A DNA stretch of 64,000 nt from Siphonodentalium dalli (GCA_032622095.1 CP136062.1:231586578-231650577); one strand, 5' to 3'. Counted from the first letter of the stretch, positions 1 to 11,732 are shown. A program made the numbers and translations. Notes: a model not told the origin generated them from the sequence alone.

Positions 1-283
1 GATGTTTATTCATGAGACCGCATGTCTGCATGAGATTGGAGTCATTGAGGAGTCTGAGTAAACACGAGGCATTCAGACTGACATCATCAATTGCGTCCGA
101 TAACAAACGACTCGTGGCCTCTCAGCAGAAAAATACCGTGCACCAGCTCCGTTATAATTAACATTAGAACTGGTGGAGTGCATTCCTAACAGATTTACGT
201 CTCTAGATATATGATTAACTTGTCACTTTCTATGGCGATGAGACTTTCCAGTCCAGACATGACGAAATAAATCTTTTCCAAAT
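1..283. other. unassigned AT-rich sequence
   Basis: I see no gene, RNA or clear repeat in this stretch. The open frames running into the following minisatellite are short and compositionally biased. Confidence 0.4.
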
Positions 284-428
284 ATGGAGTGCATGTCTGG
301 CGTAGTAATATGAAGTGTATGTCTGGCGTAGTAATATGGAGTGCATGTCTGGCGTAGTAATATGGAGCGTAGTAATATGGAGTGCATGTCTGGCGCAGTA
401 ATATGGAGTGCATGTCTGGTATTAGTAA
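284..428. repeat. 26-bp minisatellite
   Basis: About five and a half copies of a 26-bp unit containing ATGGAGTGCATGTCTGGCG followed by TAGTAAT. One copy carries an internal deletion, leaving a 15-bp remnant. The overlapping minus-strand frames with repeated HSILLRQTCTP-type peptides are translations of this repeat, not a gene. Confidence 0.9.
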
Positions 429-639
429 CGTCAGTGAGAATCGTAGTATTTAGTAGTAAATATAAAAACAACAAAATGCGTTATAATCGGTAATAAATAT
501 TACAATTTCCAACTAAAATATAAGAAATATCGTTGACTGATAAAAACTCGAACCAGATAGCGATGAGTACAATGTATTAAAAGTTTGTTGTGTTTTGCTA
601 TCGTGGGAAAATTTACAAAATGGTATTGACCTCCTATCT

Positions 640-760
640 CCCAGATGCATTACATCAGTGTCAGCCAATCACAGCAAGCATTATTACATCAGTGTCATCC
701 AATCACAACAGTTAACGATAAAGCGACGAAGAGAATCAGGAGATTGTCGGAATTCCTATA
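640..760. repeat. dispersed repeat fragment, related to 30.0-30.3 kb
   Basis: Contains two copies of a CATCAGTGTCA-CCAATCACA motif. It ends in a segment (AGATTGTCGGAATTCCT) that matches the end of the duplicated unit at 30190-30335 (AGATAGTCGGAATTCCT). Probably fragments of one old dispersed repeat. Confidence 0.45.
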
Positions 761-777
761 CGCGGTCGATTCGCCAG

Positions 778-1057
778 ATAGCTAAACAATAGCCAAACAA
801 TAGCTAAACAATAGCTAAACAATAGCTAAACAATAGCTAAACAATAGCTAAACAATAGCTAAACAATAGCTAAACAATAGCTAAACAATAGCTAAACAAT
901 AGCTAAACAATAGCTAAACAATAGCTAAACAATAGCTAAACAATAGCTAAACAATAGCTAAACACTAGCTAAACAATAGCTAAACAATAGCTAAACAATA
1001 GCTAAACAATAGCTAAACAATAGCTAAACAATAGCTAAACAATAGCTAAACAATAGC
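778..1057. repeat. 11-bp minisatellite (AGCTAAACAAT)n
   Basis: About 25 head-to-tail copies of AGCTAAACAAT with only two visible substitutions, AGCCAAACAAT near the start and one ACACT variant. Such high identity implies recent expansion or ongoing homogenisation. No coding potential is implied. Confidence 0.97.
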
Positions 1058-1067
1058 GCAATAACAT

Positions 1068-1262
1068 CTCGATTCGGGACGCAACTATCGGCGATAAACT
1101 GACACAAATGATTTCGCCATCGAGAATCATGCATTTAATTAATATATAATAATGACGTGTGTGTTGTCAGTTTGGATTAATATTCGTAAAAAATAACTAC
1201 TTTGAGGAAGATTATTCTCAATTTCCATTTGATCACCCTACCGGAGTGTTTCACATCACTTT
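1068..1262 (+). repeat. dispersed repeat, copy 1 (partner at 59.7 kb)
   Basis: Aligns collinearly with 59729-59911. Shared blocks are CGATTCGGGACGCA, TCGCCATCGAGA, GCATTTAATTAATATATAA and GTGTTTCACATCAC, with substitutions and small indels between them. The pairing indicates an interspersed element. No terminal repeats or target duplication could be defined. Confidence 0.75.
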
Positions 1263-1849
1263 AAGGGTCAGACGCATGTTTTTCCAAAATGTCACCAATT
1301 GGGGTTCTCAAAATCTGTCAGGAATATAAATTTTGTACAAGCGATTATTGTGACCTAATATTTAAGAATCATCAACCCCTTTGGAAATTATTACCTCTTT
1401 TACTTTACTATTATGACATGAAAAATATTTAAAATGTCATTGTTTTCAGCTATGAAGGTCTTCTGTAAAATGAATTTTTTTCCAAAAGTGCAGTTCATAT
1501 GTCCATGGTATCATATCTGTTAAGTACACAATTTTAGGATAATCTGTTCCTAAAATTCATTAACAGACGTTGAACACAAGAATCACAGGGATCACTGGCT
1601 AATGTGTACCTCGATAGCACAGGATAAAATATATCGTCCATTTCAAAGTCAAATAAATTATCGATAAAAACCCCACACTTTATACAAAAACATCTTCATG
1701 TATCGATAAAGATCTAATAATAATCTAGCCCAAATCAAGCGCATATTTGAATCCAAGTCGCCACTAAATTTCCATATTTAACAATAATTACGAAGCCACT
1801 TCTGAGTAAAACATTTACGCGTCTGACGGTTTAACCAATCAACGATCAT
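1263..1849. other. unassigned intergenic stretch
   Basis: No gene seen. The part at 1331-1395 shows recognisable similarity to 16564-16625 (GTACAAGCGAT followed by ACCATCGACCC-like text), so it is probably another old dispersed repeat. Confidence 0.4.
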
Positions 1850-2135
1850 CAGGTCACCGCCAACACATAAGACAGGCAACACTGGTCACCGCAAACACAT
1901 AAGACAGGCAACACTGGTCACCGCCAACACATAAGACAGGCAACATTGATAACGCGCCAAGGTGATCAGGTCACCGCCAACACATAAGACAGGCAACACT
2001 GATAACGCGCCAAGTTGATCAGGTCACCGCCAACACATAAGACAGGCAACACTGGTCACCGAAAGACATAAGACAGGCAACACTGGTCACCACCAACACA
2101 TAAGACATGCAATAGTAGTCACCGCCAACACAACA
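1850..2135. repeat. 32-bp minisatellite (main block)
   Basis: Seven to eight copies of a unit built from GGTCACCGCCAACACATAAG and ACAGGCAACACT. Some copies carry an extra GATAACGCGCCAAG-TTGATCA spacer. A further separated copy occurs at 2340-2385 beyond an interrupting segment. Confidence 0.92.
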
Positions 2136-2164
2136 CCACACTCACATGAAGATGACCGCCAACA

Positions 2165-2337
2165 TACGCCATCTTTAAACATTCACTATAGAGATACCTA
2201 TGCCAACGGGGGTGACATGAAGACAGCCTGGAAGGGCTATATCACCCCGTGCAATATACAAAATATTCGTATTTATTGTTCATAGGTTTGTGATATTCAT
2301 GTATGTATATTGTAAATAAACTTATCCTATCCTATCA
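2165..2337 (+). mobile_element. candidate 3' end of a non-LTR retroposon
   Basis: This segment interrupts the 32-bp minisatellite, whose units resume at 2340. It has a short inverted pair (GGGGGTGACAT and ATATCACCCC) and an AT-rich stretch with AATAAA (TGTAAATAAACTTATCC). It ends in the short tandem tail TATCCTATCCTATC. A stem-loop followed by a simple-repeat tail is typical of LINE or SINE 3' ends. No coding sequence remains, so the family cannot be named. Confidence 0.42.
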
Positions 2338-2339
2338 AT

Positions 2340-2385
2340 ATCCACATAAGGACGGCAACACTGGTCACCGCCAACACATAATACA
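2340..2385. repeat. 32-bp minisatellite, displaced copy
   Basis: One to one and a half units (GGCAACACTGGTCACCGCC AACACATAA) matching the block at 1850-2135. They are separated from it by the retroposon-like tail. Confidence 0.8.
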
Positions 2386-2389
2386 CACA

Positions 2390-3185
2390 GAATATTGACA
2401 AATAAAAGTCAGCGAACCCACAGCTGTTTGTGGCTATAGAAACTTAAAGTGCTTTTCATTCCACAAGATGGAAACCCCAAACAATTTACAAAAGATTCCT
2501 ACTGTAGCGAGCATTCATCGATCTGATAGAAATCGCCGCGCTGAGATTAATTTGCCCAATCAATGGGATTGGCAATGCGCACTGTGGCAAACAGCTCGCA
2601 GATACGCTGTCGTTCGGTGCTATGGACTGTGTATAGAGTATTATACTCTGGTGAAAATACAGTGCGTGTTGTTCACACATATTCCACAATAACTCGAGTC
2701 TTAGAAAGTCAGATTCTTGTCCAATAACATTTACATGTAAGCATAAGGAGTTCTGACCCCGCCTGACCCCGTCTGACCAACATAACACCGGGTATAGTAT
2801 ATTACGGACACACTAAAAAGTGCAAGCTGAGGCCGTATTACACTTTAAGAAAGTGGTGTGTAGTGGTATACATGTATGTAGTGGTGCTGTACTAGAGTTT
2901 TTGTTCCCTCGCTTCTCAATTTTCGAATTGGTGTAAACAATATTTATTTCAACAAATCAAACATATGACATAAACATAATATACATATAGAAATATATAG
3001 ATTTATGAAGAGGATTGGACAACAAGCAAAATGCTTTTTTAAAAGTCCTCTCCTAGTGGAATAAATGTTACCTCAAGTGACAAAAATATCACTTGGGGTA
3101 AAGCAGACGGGATATATAGATTTGATTGATTGGAATATTATTTAGGATTGAGATACGGTATTACATTGTAATACGGAAGTTACGG
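2390..3185. other. unassigned intergenic stretch
   Basis: No gene seen. The piece at 2660-2735 (CCACAATAACTCG and CATTAACATTTAC-like blocks) resembles 10470-10535, suggesting a short dispersed repeat. Overlapping frames of 74 and 100 codons on opposite strands have no recognisable domain. Confidence 0.4.
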
Positions 3186-3250
3186 GTGAGAAAGGGAATG
3201 AAAGAGAATGAGAGAGAGAGGGGAGAGTGTGGAAGAGAAAGAGAAAGAGA

Positions 3251-3293
<43 letters not shown>
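3186..3293 (+). repeat. GA-rich microsatellite
   Basis: Purine tract moving from GAGAATGA-type text through (AAAGAG)n to pure (GA)n and a G run. The KEKEKERERER frame through it is low-complexity translation. Confidence 0.95.
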
Positions 3294-3294
<1 letters not shown>

Positions 3295-4051
3295 TTTGAC
3301 ACAACATACATTCGATACAAAATAACACCAAAAAATGGAATTGGAATACAGTTCTGGGTAAAACCGACTCGAATAGCTACAGAATTCTAGGTCTGGAGAA
3401 AATCATGCTGTGTGCTATTACCAAATAGCTCTGTGTCGCTAGAAATAACTTCTCATGCGACCCATGCAGTATGACGTCACAGCACACACACAACTTTACC
3501 AATGGGATATATATCGCCTCTATACTCATTACCCCATGCTTCAACCTGGCGCTATTTTTAGTTTTGTGTGAGTGAGTAGATGGGCGCGAAGCGCCCGGGA
3601 TGGTCGAAAACATCGAGTGATCTTCTCCTTCACTCCACGGTTTGTTGTTGTTGGAGATATAGCACATAGAAAATCGTCATGTCTGAACACGGCAAAAGCG
3701 GACACAATTGAATTAATGTTATCTCTTTGATTGAATTAATTGGATAGATTATTTGGGGAAGAGCCCACGAGCTTTAATATGGGGTGTGAGGGGTGTCCCG
3801 GTGGGTCCCTTTAATATATGGTTGAGCTGAGCGTGTCATATTGTGCGCTGAAAAAGGAACGGGGCCCGTGTTATAATTTAAAATAGTGTTAGTTTGTTAG
3901 TTATTTAAAAAACAACCGCAAGGCAGAGCGTGTGATTCAATGTGATTCAAATGCGCCATCATACCGCGATTCTGCTATAGCCAAATGCGCAGAGACAGTA
4001 TGTTTTGGTTATTTCGTTGTTTATGTATGGACCGCCCTACATCCCATAGCA
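3294..4051. other. unassigned intergenic stretch
   Basis: No gene or defined repeat. A short hairpin GGGCGCGAAGCGCCC sits at about 3580-3594. Confidence 0.4.
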
Positions 4052-5239
4052 CGGGCGTAAGTGAAGACTCTGACAATTTTATGTGCAGAGTTATTTGGGT
4101 TTCGGTAAATGAAGTAAATCTGATTGATAATGTACAAGATAGACTTTAATAGTTGACGATATATGTGAATGGTTTTGTACAGAGATATATATGATTACAT
4201 TCAATAGATTTTTTGGTTTTATATATTTTTTTGGTAATTTCTTTATTTTGTTAAAATTATGTATACATTTAGTACATGTCAGTGTGTTCTTAAGTCGTGA
4301 GCCGTCCTGCTCCCGAAGAAATGTCAGAGCGGCAAGCGGGACGAGCATATTTTGGTATATGCCGCTCCTAACTCGTTGAGAGCTATGACCACTTATGGGT
4401 CTGTAGTTCCTGCACCCCACCACAAGCTAGTGTTGGGTCGGGTTTCAAGCCGGATCCCGCTTGGTTGGTGTTGATAGGTGAGTGGAATGTGTATGACATG
4501 AGCGCTAGCTTCTGAAAGAGAATTTGTAATTATACGGGTGGCGGGTAGTGCCTGTTATAGAAATGATTGCGTTTCCCCCTCAATTTGTATGGGTTCCCAG
4601 GGCGCGGGCGTAAGTGAAATCATCTTCATGTTCTTGTTGTAGTTTATTGGTTGATATAAATATGAACGATGGTAGACAATGGTATATGTGAATGTATATA
4701 TATATATATATACAGTGAATATTTTTTTGGTTTTTGTGATTTTTTTGGTTTGTTTTTAATAGATTTTGTAAAAATATTGTATATATATACACAATTTCTA
4801 TAAAGGAAGTGTTGTCAATTAAGTAGTGTTAGTTGATTTTGGAGGAGATAATTATTCGACGGCTTATACTACGGCACGACAAGCGTATATTGCCGCCCGA
4901 GGACATTCATCAGCGCCCAAGGAGCCATCTAGGGCGTGAGCCCGTTAACCTATGTTTTGAATTTGGTGTTAGTCAATATATAATGGTGTACATGTTATCA
5001 ATATTTGGCGAATGCCGGTATACAATGAGTGTTAGTTAGGTTTGTAGGAGATGATTATTCGATGACTTATACTACGGCCACGGCAAGCGTATCTACACCG
5101 CCCGAGGACATTCATCAGCGCCCAAGGAGTCATCTAGGGCTTGTGCCCGCTAACCTATGTTTTGATTTTGGTGTTAGTCAATGTAATAATATGCATATAT
5201 TCAATAAACACAAGTTCAGTAATAATAGGTGGTAGGTGG
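4052..5239 (-). repeat. duplicated 3' flank or 3' UTR of the LINE at 5.2-7.8 kb
   Basis: On the minus strand this lies downstream of the reverse-transcriptase remnant. Two direct repeats are clear, at 4826-4990 and 5028-5195, both with GAGGACATTCATCAGCGCCCAAGGAG-like text. A weaker pair starts with GGGCGTAAGTGAA at about 4052 and 4606, each followed by T-rich sequence with TTTTTTTGG motifs. No poly(A) or simple-repeat terminus was found, so the element's 3' boundary is uncertain. Confidence 0.5.
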
Positions 5240-7785
5240 TTAGTCCTTGTAGAGGAGTGACTTTCTTAGATTTAGTTCGGTTATTAGACTGGAGTTACTG
5301 ATACGGGTTAAAGTTAGGTCCGCCAGTTCTTGTAGCCTGTGTTTTATGTATGGGACGTCTGCAGTCAAATGAAGGGCAGAAATGGGTGTTGACCTTATTG
5401 CGAAAAGGGCTCTTCTAAGTGCTGCGTTTTGTGCCCGCTGCATTCTGCATAGGTTTGTTTGACTGCATTTTGAAGTAATTATTGCCCCATATTCCATGAC
5501 TGCATGGGCGAATGAATTGTTTATATAATTTGATTAGGGTGCTTGGGTTTACCCCCACCCCGTGCCCCGAAGTCTCGTTAGGAGTGCGGTTCTTTGCAAA
5601 GCTTTAATTGAAATATTCTTAATATGCTTGTTAAGTCTGAAGTTCCCATCTAGAGTGAATCCTAGTAGAGTTGCTTCTTTATTTTGTTTTATTGGTTCGT
5701 TAAATAGCGTGAGTTTTGGCTCTGATCTATGAGTTAGGTTTCCAAATACTACCAACTATGTTTTATTTGCATTTAGTTTTATTCTCCATTTGGAACACCA
5801 TTTTTCAAGTTCTGTAAGTTGTTTCTGCAGTCTAAGTTCAATTAATTTATTTCCTTTTGCTAGTGTCCATATGCCCAAGTCGTCTGCAAAGTGTGAAGCT
5901 TGTACGCTGTGTGTCGAATCTATTGGTATATCGTTTACGTAGATTAAAAAAAGGAGAGGACTTTAGACTGACCCCTGGGGGTACCGGCTTTAAGATTGAC
6001 TGTTTCGGAAATTTCATCATTTATTTTAACTGCTATATTTCTATGTGTTAAGAACGATGATAGAAGTCGAACTATTTTTTGTGGTAGTTCCGTGCGTGTT
6101 CTGAGTTTGTATCTGAGCCCATTGTGCCATACAGAATCAAAAGCTTTTTCTACGTCGAGGAATATGGCCCCAGTTTCCCAACGCCTGCTTATTGCCGTTC
6201 TAATATCTTCTGTTAATCGATATACGTGTTCTATGCCCTCTTTCCCGCTCCTATAAGCCCGTTGATATTTGTTGAACAAATTAATGCTCTCTAGGTGAGT
6301 CTTTATACGAGTGCTAATGATTCTTTCAAAAAGTTTTCCAGTGCATTTCAATAAACTGATGGGCCTATAGTTGGTTGGAATAGTATGGTCCTTGCCGGGT
6401 TTAGGAATCATTGTCCCGATTGCAGTCTTCCATGTTTTGGGAAAGTAACCCAGTCTCAGGCATTTGTTATATAGGTTAGTAAGACGAATAAATAGCTCGC
6501 TCGGCGCTTGTCTAATTACACCGTACGTGATATCGTCGTCGCCGGGGGCTTTGTTAGGTTTTTCCCGGTTCAGATTCCTTTTGACCTCTTCTAAATCGAT
6601 TTTGGTCATTAGGAGATCGTCGTCACCCGGTTCGACTTTAACTTTTAGCAGTGGTTCCGAGTTGTCATCGATGTAATCGTTGACATAACGTTTAAAACGT
6701 TTGTTAAATATGTCGCCTTCATGGGTGATGTGGATTTTGCGTAGACTCTCTGCGAAGATTTTAGCTTTTTCTTGGTCATTTTCAGATTTTTTTCCATTTT
6801 GGTCTGTTAGTGATTTAGAGTTATCTGATGTTGCGTTGTTCCCTTGGCCCGTAAGCGTTTTGAATGTTTGCCAGAATTTTCTATCCATGTTTTGGTCATT
6901 AAGACTGGTTGTTATATTTTTCCAGGACTCATTTTTTCTTTCTTTGATTTTTTGTTTAACTTGTCTATTGAGGTTATTATACAGTGTTTTATATTCATTG
7001 TCATGTGGGTTCTTCGCTGAGAGTCTCCGTATTTTCTTTTTGAACCTTATAAGATTCAGTGTATCTCTGGACACCCTCCACGTATGAGATTTTACCTCTT
7101 TTTTGGGGCATGCTAAGTTTAGTGCATTATTAAGTGTTTCCGATATATTTATTGCAGCTAATTTTAGAGCTCTGGGTGAATTTAGGTCAGAGTTTGACAG
7201 ATTTGAAATTATTTCTTGCTTGAATATTTGCCAGTCGGCTTTGCCTATGTTTCTTCTTAATTTAACTTTTGCTTTGCTGATTTTAAATTTTGTTATTTTT
7301 AGTTCGAGCGGGAGGTGGTCGCTTCCAACATCAGCCCCTATGGTGGTTTCGATGCTGAGTTTGGCAGCTTCCTCCGTAGCGAACGCATGATCTATTATAA
7401 ACCATACCCTTGTCTTAGTGGCACAATGGGTTGGCTCTCCAGAATCGTTTAAGTGAATAAGTTCTAATTCTTCTTTGATGTCAAATAGGATGTCTCCATG
7501 TTTGTTTGTTGTTTTGCTGTTGAAAAATTGATTTTTGGCGTTGAAGTCGCCTAGAAATATACATTGTTTATTTCTATTTGTAAAGAATTTTAGTGTTTCT
7601 ACATTAGGTAAAGAGGTATCTTGTGGAGGGTAGTACAGGGAGATAATGGTGACTTTTGTGTTGTTAATAGTGATATCTATAGCAATAACTTCATCATTAA
7701 TAACATTTCCATCATTATCAATAGGTGCAATATTTTCTACAAGTTTGTATTTGAGGTTGTGTTGGACACATCTACGACTGTAGAC
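5240..7785 (-). pseudogene. 5'-truncated LINE ORF2 (APE endonuclease plus reverse transcriptase), disabled
   Basis: Remnant of a non-LTR retrotransposon polyprotein, which would nick target DNA and copy its RNA in place. Reading the minus strand, the endonuclease part is in one frame from about 7764 with LYYPP (7626-7640), LGDFNAKN (7531-7554) and GSDHLPL (about 7306-7326). The same frame continues without a stop into the RT: PKPGKDHTIPTNYRPISLL, then FLDVEKAFDSVW (about 6125-6165, motif A). The RT breaks at GTP-R/QG (5965-5985) by a one-base loss plus a stop; the alternate frame resumes with SPLLFLIYVNDI and the catalytic FADD (5879-5890). Further lesions are an in-frame TAG near 5755, a one-base loss near 5549 and a frameshift near 5505. 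The tail QNAALRRALFAIRSTPISALH matches the C-terminal region of jockey/I-group LINEs. The endonuclease N-terminus and ORF1 are missing, and an in-frame stop lies at 7813-7815. Jockey/I-type placement is inference from motif style. Confidence 0.9.
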
Positions 7786-8262
7786 ATTCCAGCACTCACC
7801 CGAATGGCTACGTCACTTTGCTGATACTGTGTTGTGATTGGTTGAGACTGACGTAATGCTTGATTGTGTTACTATGGATCCCCCAAATACAACAGACTCA
7901 GTACAGTGTTATAGCTGTTGAGTCTGCGTTTTAACCAGAACTGATTGGAATACGGAATGCATTGGAAATGTTGTTGTAAAATATTATTATTATTTTTATT
8001 TTATTGGATAGTTTTTTTCTGAAATACACAACCAAGTTGTACTAAATATGTACTTTGGTTAAAGGTCTATCTCTATCGCTCTTAATAACAAAATCGTAAA
8101 GTCAGCTCCGTTCCCGCACGTTCGCAATGATTTCACAGAAAATCAAATACTGGTGAGAAAGTCTACATATGTGTTCACAGTCATTTATCAATGTAGTTTT
8201 TGGAGTGAAATTCTCAAAATAACGGTCAAACTGGGCATATATCAAGCTCGAAAAAGGTGCGC
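7786..8262. other. unassigned stretch
   Basis: No gene recognised. The segment 7810-7940 contains TGACGTAATGCTTGATTGTG, loosely reminiscent of the CCAATCACA-type repeats at 0.65 and 30.1 kb. Confidence 0.35.
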
Positions 8263-8643
8263 TTAACCCTTTACAGACCGGCCAAAACCGGCCAAATAAA
8301 GCTTCAACAGCCTAAAATATCTTCGGTCTGTCTCAATAGAACCATACAAATATGGATATCATTGGAACCGGCTCCTTGACCACATTGTGATAGTTACAGT
8401 TATGCCCTGTGCCAATGCATTCTCTTATATATGCGAGTCGACCATAGGTCGCTTCGCATATATAAGAGAATGCATTGGCCTAAAAACACTTTTTACCATT
8501 TTTTCTTACATTCTTTAACAATTTTATAATTTTTAATGTGTTAAGCCAATGCATTCTCTTATATATGCGAGGCGACCTATGGTCGAATCGCATATATAAG
8601 AGAATGCATTGGCACAGGGCCCTTCTGTTGGGTAAAGGGTTAA
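8263..8643 (+). mobile_element. TTAA-flanked MITE with two hairpins (copy A)
   Basis: Non-autonomous DNA element bounded by TTAA on both sides. The right end reads TGTTGGGTAAAGGGTTAA. The left end TTAACCCTTTAC has lost a few bases before the conserved GACCGGCCAAAACCGG segment. Inside are two 67-bp near-palindromes (8412-8478 and 8546-8612) containing CCAATGCATTCTCTTATATA and its complement, separated by an A/T-rich spacer. A TTAA target and termini starting CCC are hallmarks of the piggyBac superfamily. Mobilisation by a piggyBac transposase encoded elsewhere is inference. Confidence 0.88.
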
Positions 8644-9283
8644 TATCGCGATGAAAGCTTTTCAAAATACTACTTGTTCTGATTGGTACTGTATATGTTT
8701 ATTATAAATATTTCTCCCAACGCAGTTGACTTTATTATGGATTACAGTTAAAGGCCATTTAATATTTGAGTCACCGATTATTTCTATACAGAGCCAGTGT
8801 TATTCATGTTGGCATGAAATAAAACCAAACATATATATATTCCACCAGGATATAACACAGATGTGTCCGAAGAGTGTCCACCAAGTGATAGAGATTATCA
8901 GATTCACTCAAAACACCCCCCCCGTTAACCAAAAAATGCATCATAATTTAAACTCAGAGATAGAGTTATTCCCCTTCCATTGAGAATAATAGACCTTACA
9001 GTACAGTCCGGATTAAATTTAAGCACAGAACACACATCGATACCTCGACAAAAACACGTTCACAATTTATTCGACCGGATAAGTCGCTAATACAATGTTA
9101 TGGAGCTTTCTCTTTCAAATGGTGTATAATATGGCATACACGTTATATAATGTTGGTTTTTAATATGGAATATGTTTTATATAATGTGATATGGGGATTC
9201 GAAAATTAAGTGGACCTTATTTTCTACATATATTTCGACCGATGGTATTGTGACCTCAGTTTCATTACATCCTGAATTTAGTG
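8644..9283. other. unassigned stretch
   Basis: No gene recognised. It contains a C run near 8916 and AT-rich sequence with TATATAATGT-type near-repeats around 9125-9190. Confidence 0.35.
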
Positions 9284-9640
9284 TGCCTGTCATTTGCAGA
9301 ATAAGGTCTCTAGAGGGCTAGCATCACAAAATTACCCTCTTGTGACCTCATTATGCACGGCCTCATCTGCTATGGTAGACATAGACTCAGATTGGAGTTC
9401 CCAAATGGTGAATATTGTGATGTACACCCATTTGGGAACCTCGATTATTCAATATTTCGTCTGTCAATTTGGGGATATAGAGAAACTAAATTAAAAAAGA
9501 CATTGGTATTCTTATTTCAGATGACCCTAGAATCAAGTCTGGATCCAGTTTGTCTGACATTTCCAGAATGAGGTCCCATCTGGGGGTAAATTTAGTAACG
9601 CTATCCCGCACGGCTTTTCAAAGAGCTGGGCCACGATATA
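9284..9640 (+). mobile_element. multi-hairpin element, copy 1
   Basis: Begins CCTGTCATTTGCAGAATAAGG and continues collinearly with 31264-31530, including the internal hairpin GTTCCCAAATGG ... CCATTTGGGAAC (9399-9440). A second foldback module begins near 9568 (AGAATGAGGTCCC). The right terminus is lost or degraded. It is non-coding and probably a non-autonomous DNA element. Confidence 0.75.
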
Positions 9641-9683
9641 TATATAATTAATAAAATATATAAATCATCAGCTACCAGCCCTG

Positions 9684-10083
9684 TTAACCCTTTACCCAAC
9701 AAACCGGCCAAAACCGGCCAAATAAAGCTTCAACAGCCTAAAATATCTTCGGTCTGTCTCAATAGAACCATACAAATATGGATATCATTGGAACCGGCTC
9801 CTTGACCACATTGTGATAGTTACAGTTATGCCCTGTGCCAATGCATTCTCCTATATATGCGAGTCGACCATAGGTCGCCTCGCATATATAAGAGAATGCA
9901 TTGGCCTAAAATAATCTTTTTTTTAACACTTTTTACCATTTTTTCTTACATTCTTTAACAATTTTATAATATTTAATGTGTTAAGCCAATGCATTCTCTT
10001 ATATATGCGAGGCGACCTATGGTCGACTCGCATATATAAGAGAATGCATTGGCACATGGCCGTTCTGTTGGGTAAAGGGTTAA
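9684..10083 (+). mobile_element. TTAA-flanked MITE with two hairpins (copy B)
   Basis: A 400-bp full-length copy. The left end is TTAACCCTTTACCCAACA and the right end is its near-exact inverse. Internal order is the CCGGCCAAAACCGGCC repeat, the CTAAAATATCTTCGGTCTG block, hairpin 1, a T-rich spacer and hairpin 2. It lies between two copies of the multi-hairpin element. Confidence 0.93.
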
Positions 10084-10097
10084 TTCAAGCGTTGGAA

Positions 10098-10440
10098 GAG
10101 TGTTCCTGTCATTTGCAGAATGAGATCCCCAGAGGGTGAATTCGGTAACGCTATCCGCGCATAGCGGGCTAGCATAACCAATGCTACCATATGTGGACCT
10201 CGTTCTGCTTATGCCTCATCTTCTGGGAAGTGTCTTTCTTAGTCTCAAATTAATATTTGTGTTTGTTCATAAATTGCATTATCGAGGTGATCAAGGGTGA
10301 ACTTCATCAACTTCAACTGGGGAAGCAGAAATGATGTCAGGAATGGTGAATAAGGTCCCCAGAGGGTAAAATTTGTGATGTTAGCCCGATATGCGAGATA
10401 GTGTCACTAAATTCACCCCCTGGGACCTCATTCAGACACA
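10098..10440 (+). mobile_element. multi-hairpin element, copy 2
   Basis: Starts TCCTGTCATTTGCAGAATGAG and ends near GGGACCTCATTC. Foldback modules pair GATCCCCAGAGGGTGAATTC-like text with its complement. More diverged in its centre than the copies at 9284 and 31264. Confidence 0.7.
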
Positions 10441-10693
10441 CTAAATCGAGCCTAGCTTGGTATTACTGTCTGGTGTTTACTCACACTCCACAATAACTCG
10501 GGTCACAGACAGTCATATCCATTAACATTTACGACGGCAATTTGCCTCGCTCGGTCTATCCGGAGGAACTATTTACGAAAGCAAATTTGGAGGCATATCA
10601 CGTGGGGAACATTCCCTCCGGCGATGACCCTGTCACCCGCTACAACTCGCATTATGAGTTTCATAATATGGGGGGTTACAAGGACAAGGAAGC

Positions 10694-11700
10694 TGATGAT
10701 AATGAAGATAATGGCGACGACGATTACGATTACGATTACGATGATGATGATGATGATGATGATGACGATGATGATGGCGACGACGATTTTGAACTCTCTT
10801 GATGAATACAATGCTGCCGATGATGACGACGATGATGAAGATGACACTGAGAACTGTTTACGATGCTGATGAATACAATGCAGTTGCTGCTGATGATGAT
10901 GATGACGATGATGATGACGATGACGACGATGATGAAGATGATGTTGATGATGACGACGACGCCGATGACGATGATGTTGATGATTATGATGGTGATAATG
11001 ATGACGACAAAGACGAGGATGATGATGATGACGACGCCGATTACGATGATGACATGACGATGATGGATGATAACGATGATGACGACGACGATGACGACGA
11101 TGCTGATGGTGATGATGGATGATAACGATGATGATGATAACGATGATGACGATGATGATGATAACAATGATTATGATGATGATGACGATGATGATGGTGA
11201 TGATGGTGATGATGATGAGGTTGATGGCGATAATGATGATATCAATGATTATGATGATGATGACGATGATGATGGTGATGATGGTGATGATGATGAGGTT
11301 GATGGCGATAATGATGATATCAATGATGATGATGATGACGATGATGGTGATGATGATGATGATGATAACGATGATGACGATGATGATGATGGTGATGATG
11401 ATGTTGTTGATGGCGATAATGATGATAACAATGATGATGATGATGATGATAACAATGATGGTGATGATGATGATAACGATGATGACGACGATGATGATGA
11501 TGATGTTGATGGCGATAATGACGATAACAATGATGATGATGATGATAACAATGATGGTGATAATGATGATAACAATGATGATGATGATGGTGATGATGAT
11601 AACGATGATGACGATGATGATGTTGATGGCGATAATGATGATAACAATGATGATGATGATGATGATAACAATGATGGTGATAATGATGATAACAATGATG

Positions 11701-11732
<32 letters not shown>

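Noticed and set aside
5996-7087. Plus-strand frames of 70-128 codons
   Set aside because: Antisense shadows of the LINE reverse transcriptase on the minus strand.
8412-8478. Hairpin interpreted as a tRNA or Rho-independent terminator
   Set aside because: The stem is a single long perfect duplex with no cloverleaf or T-loop motif. It is repeated inside transposon-like units and the genome is eukaryotic.
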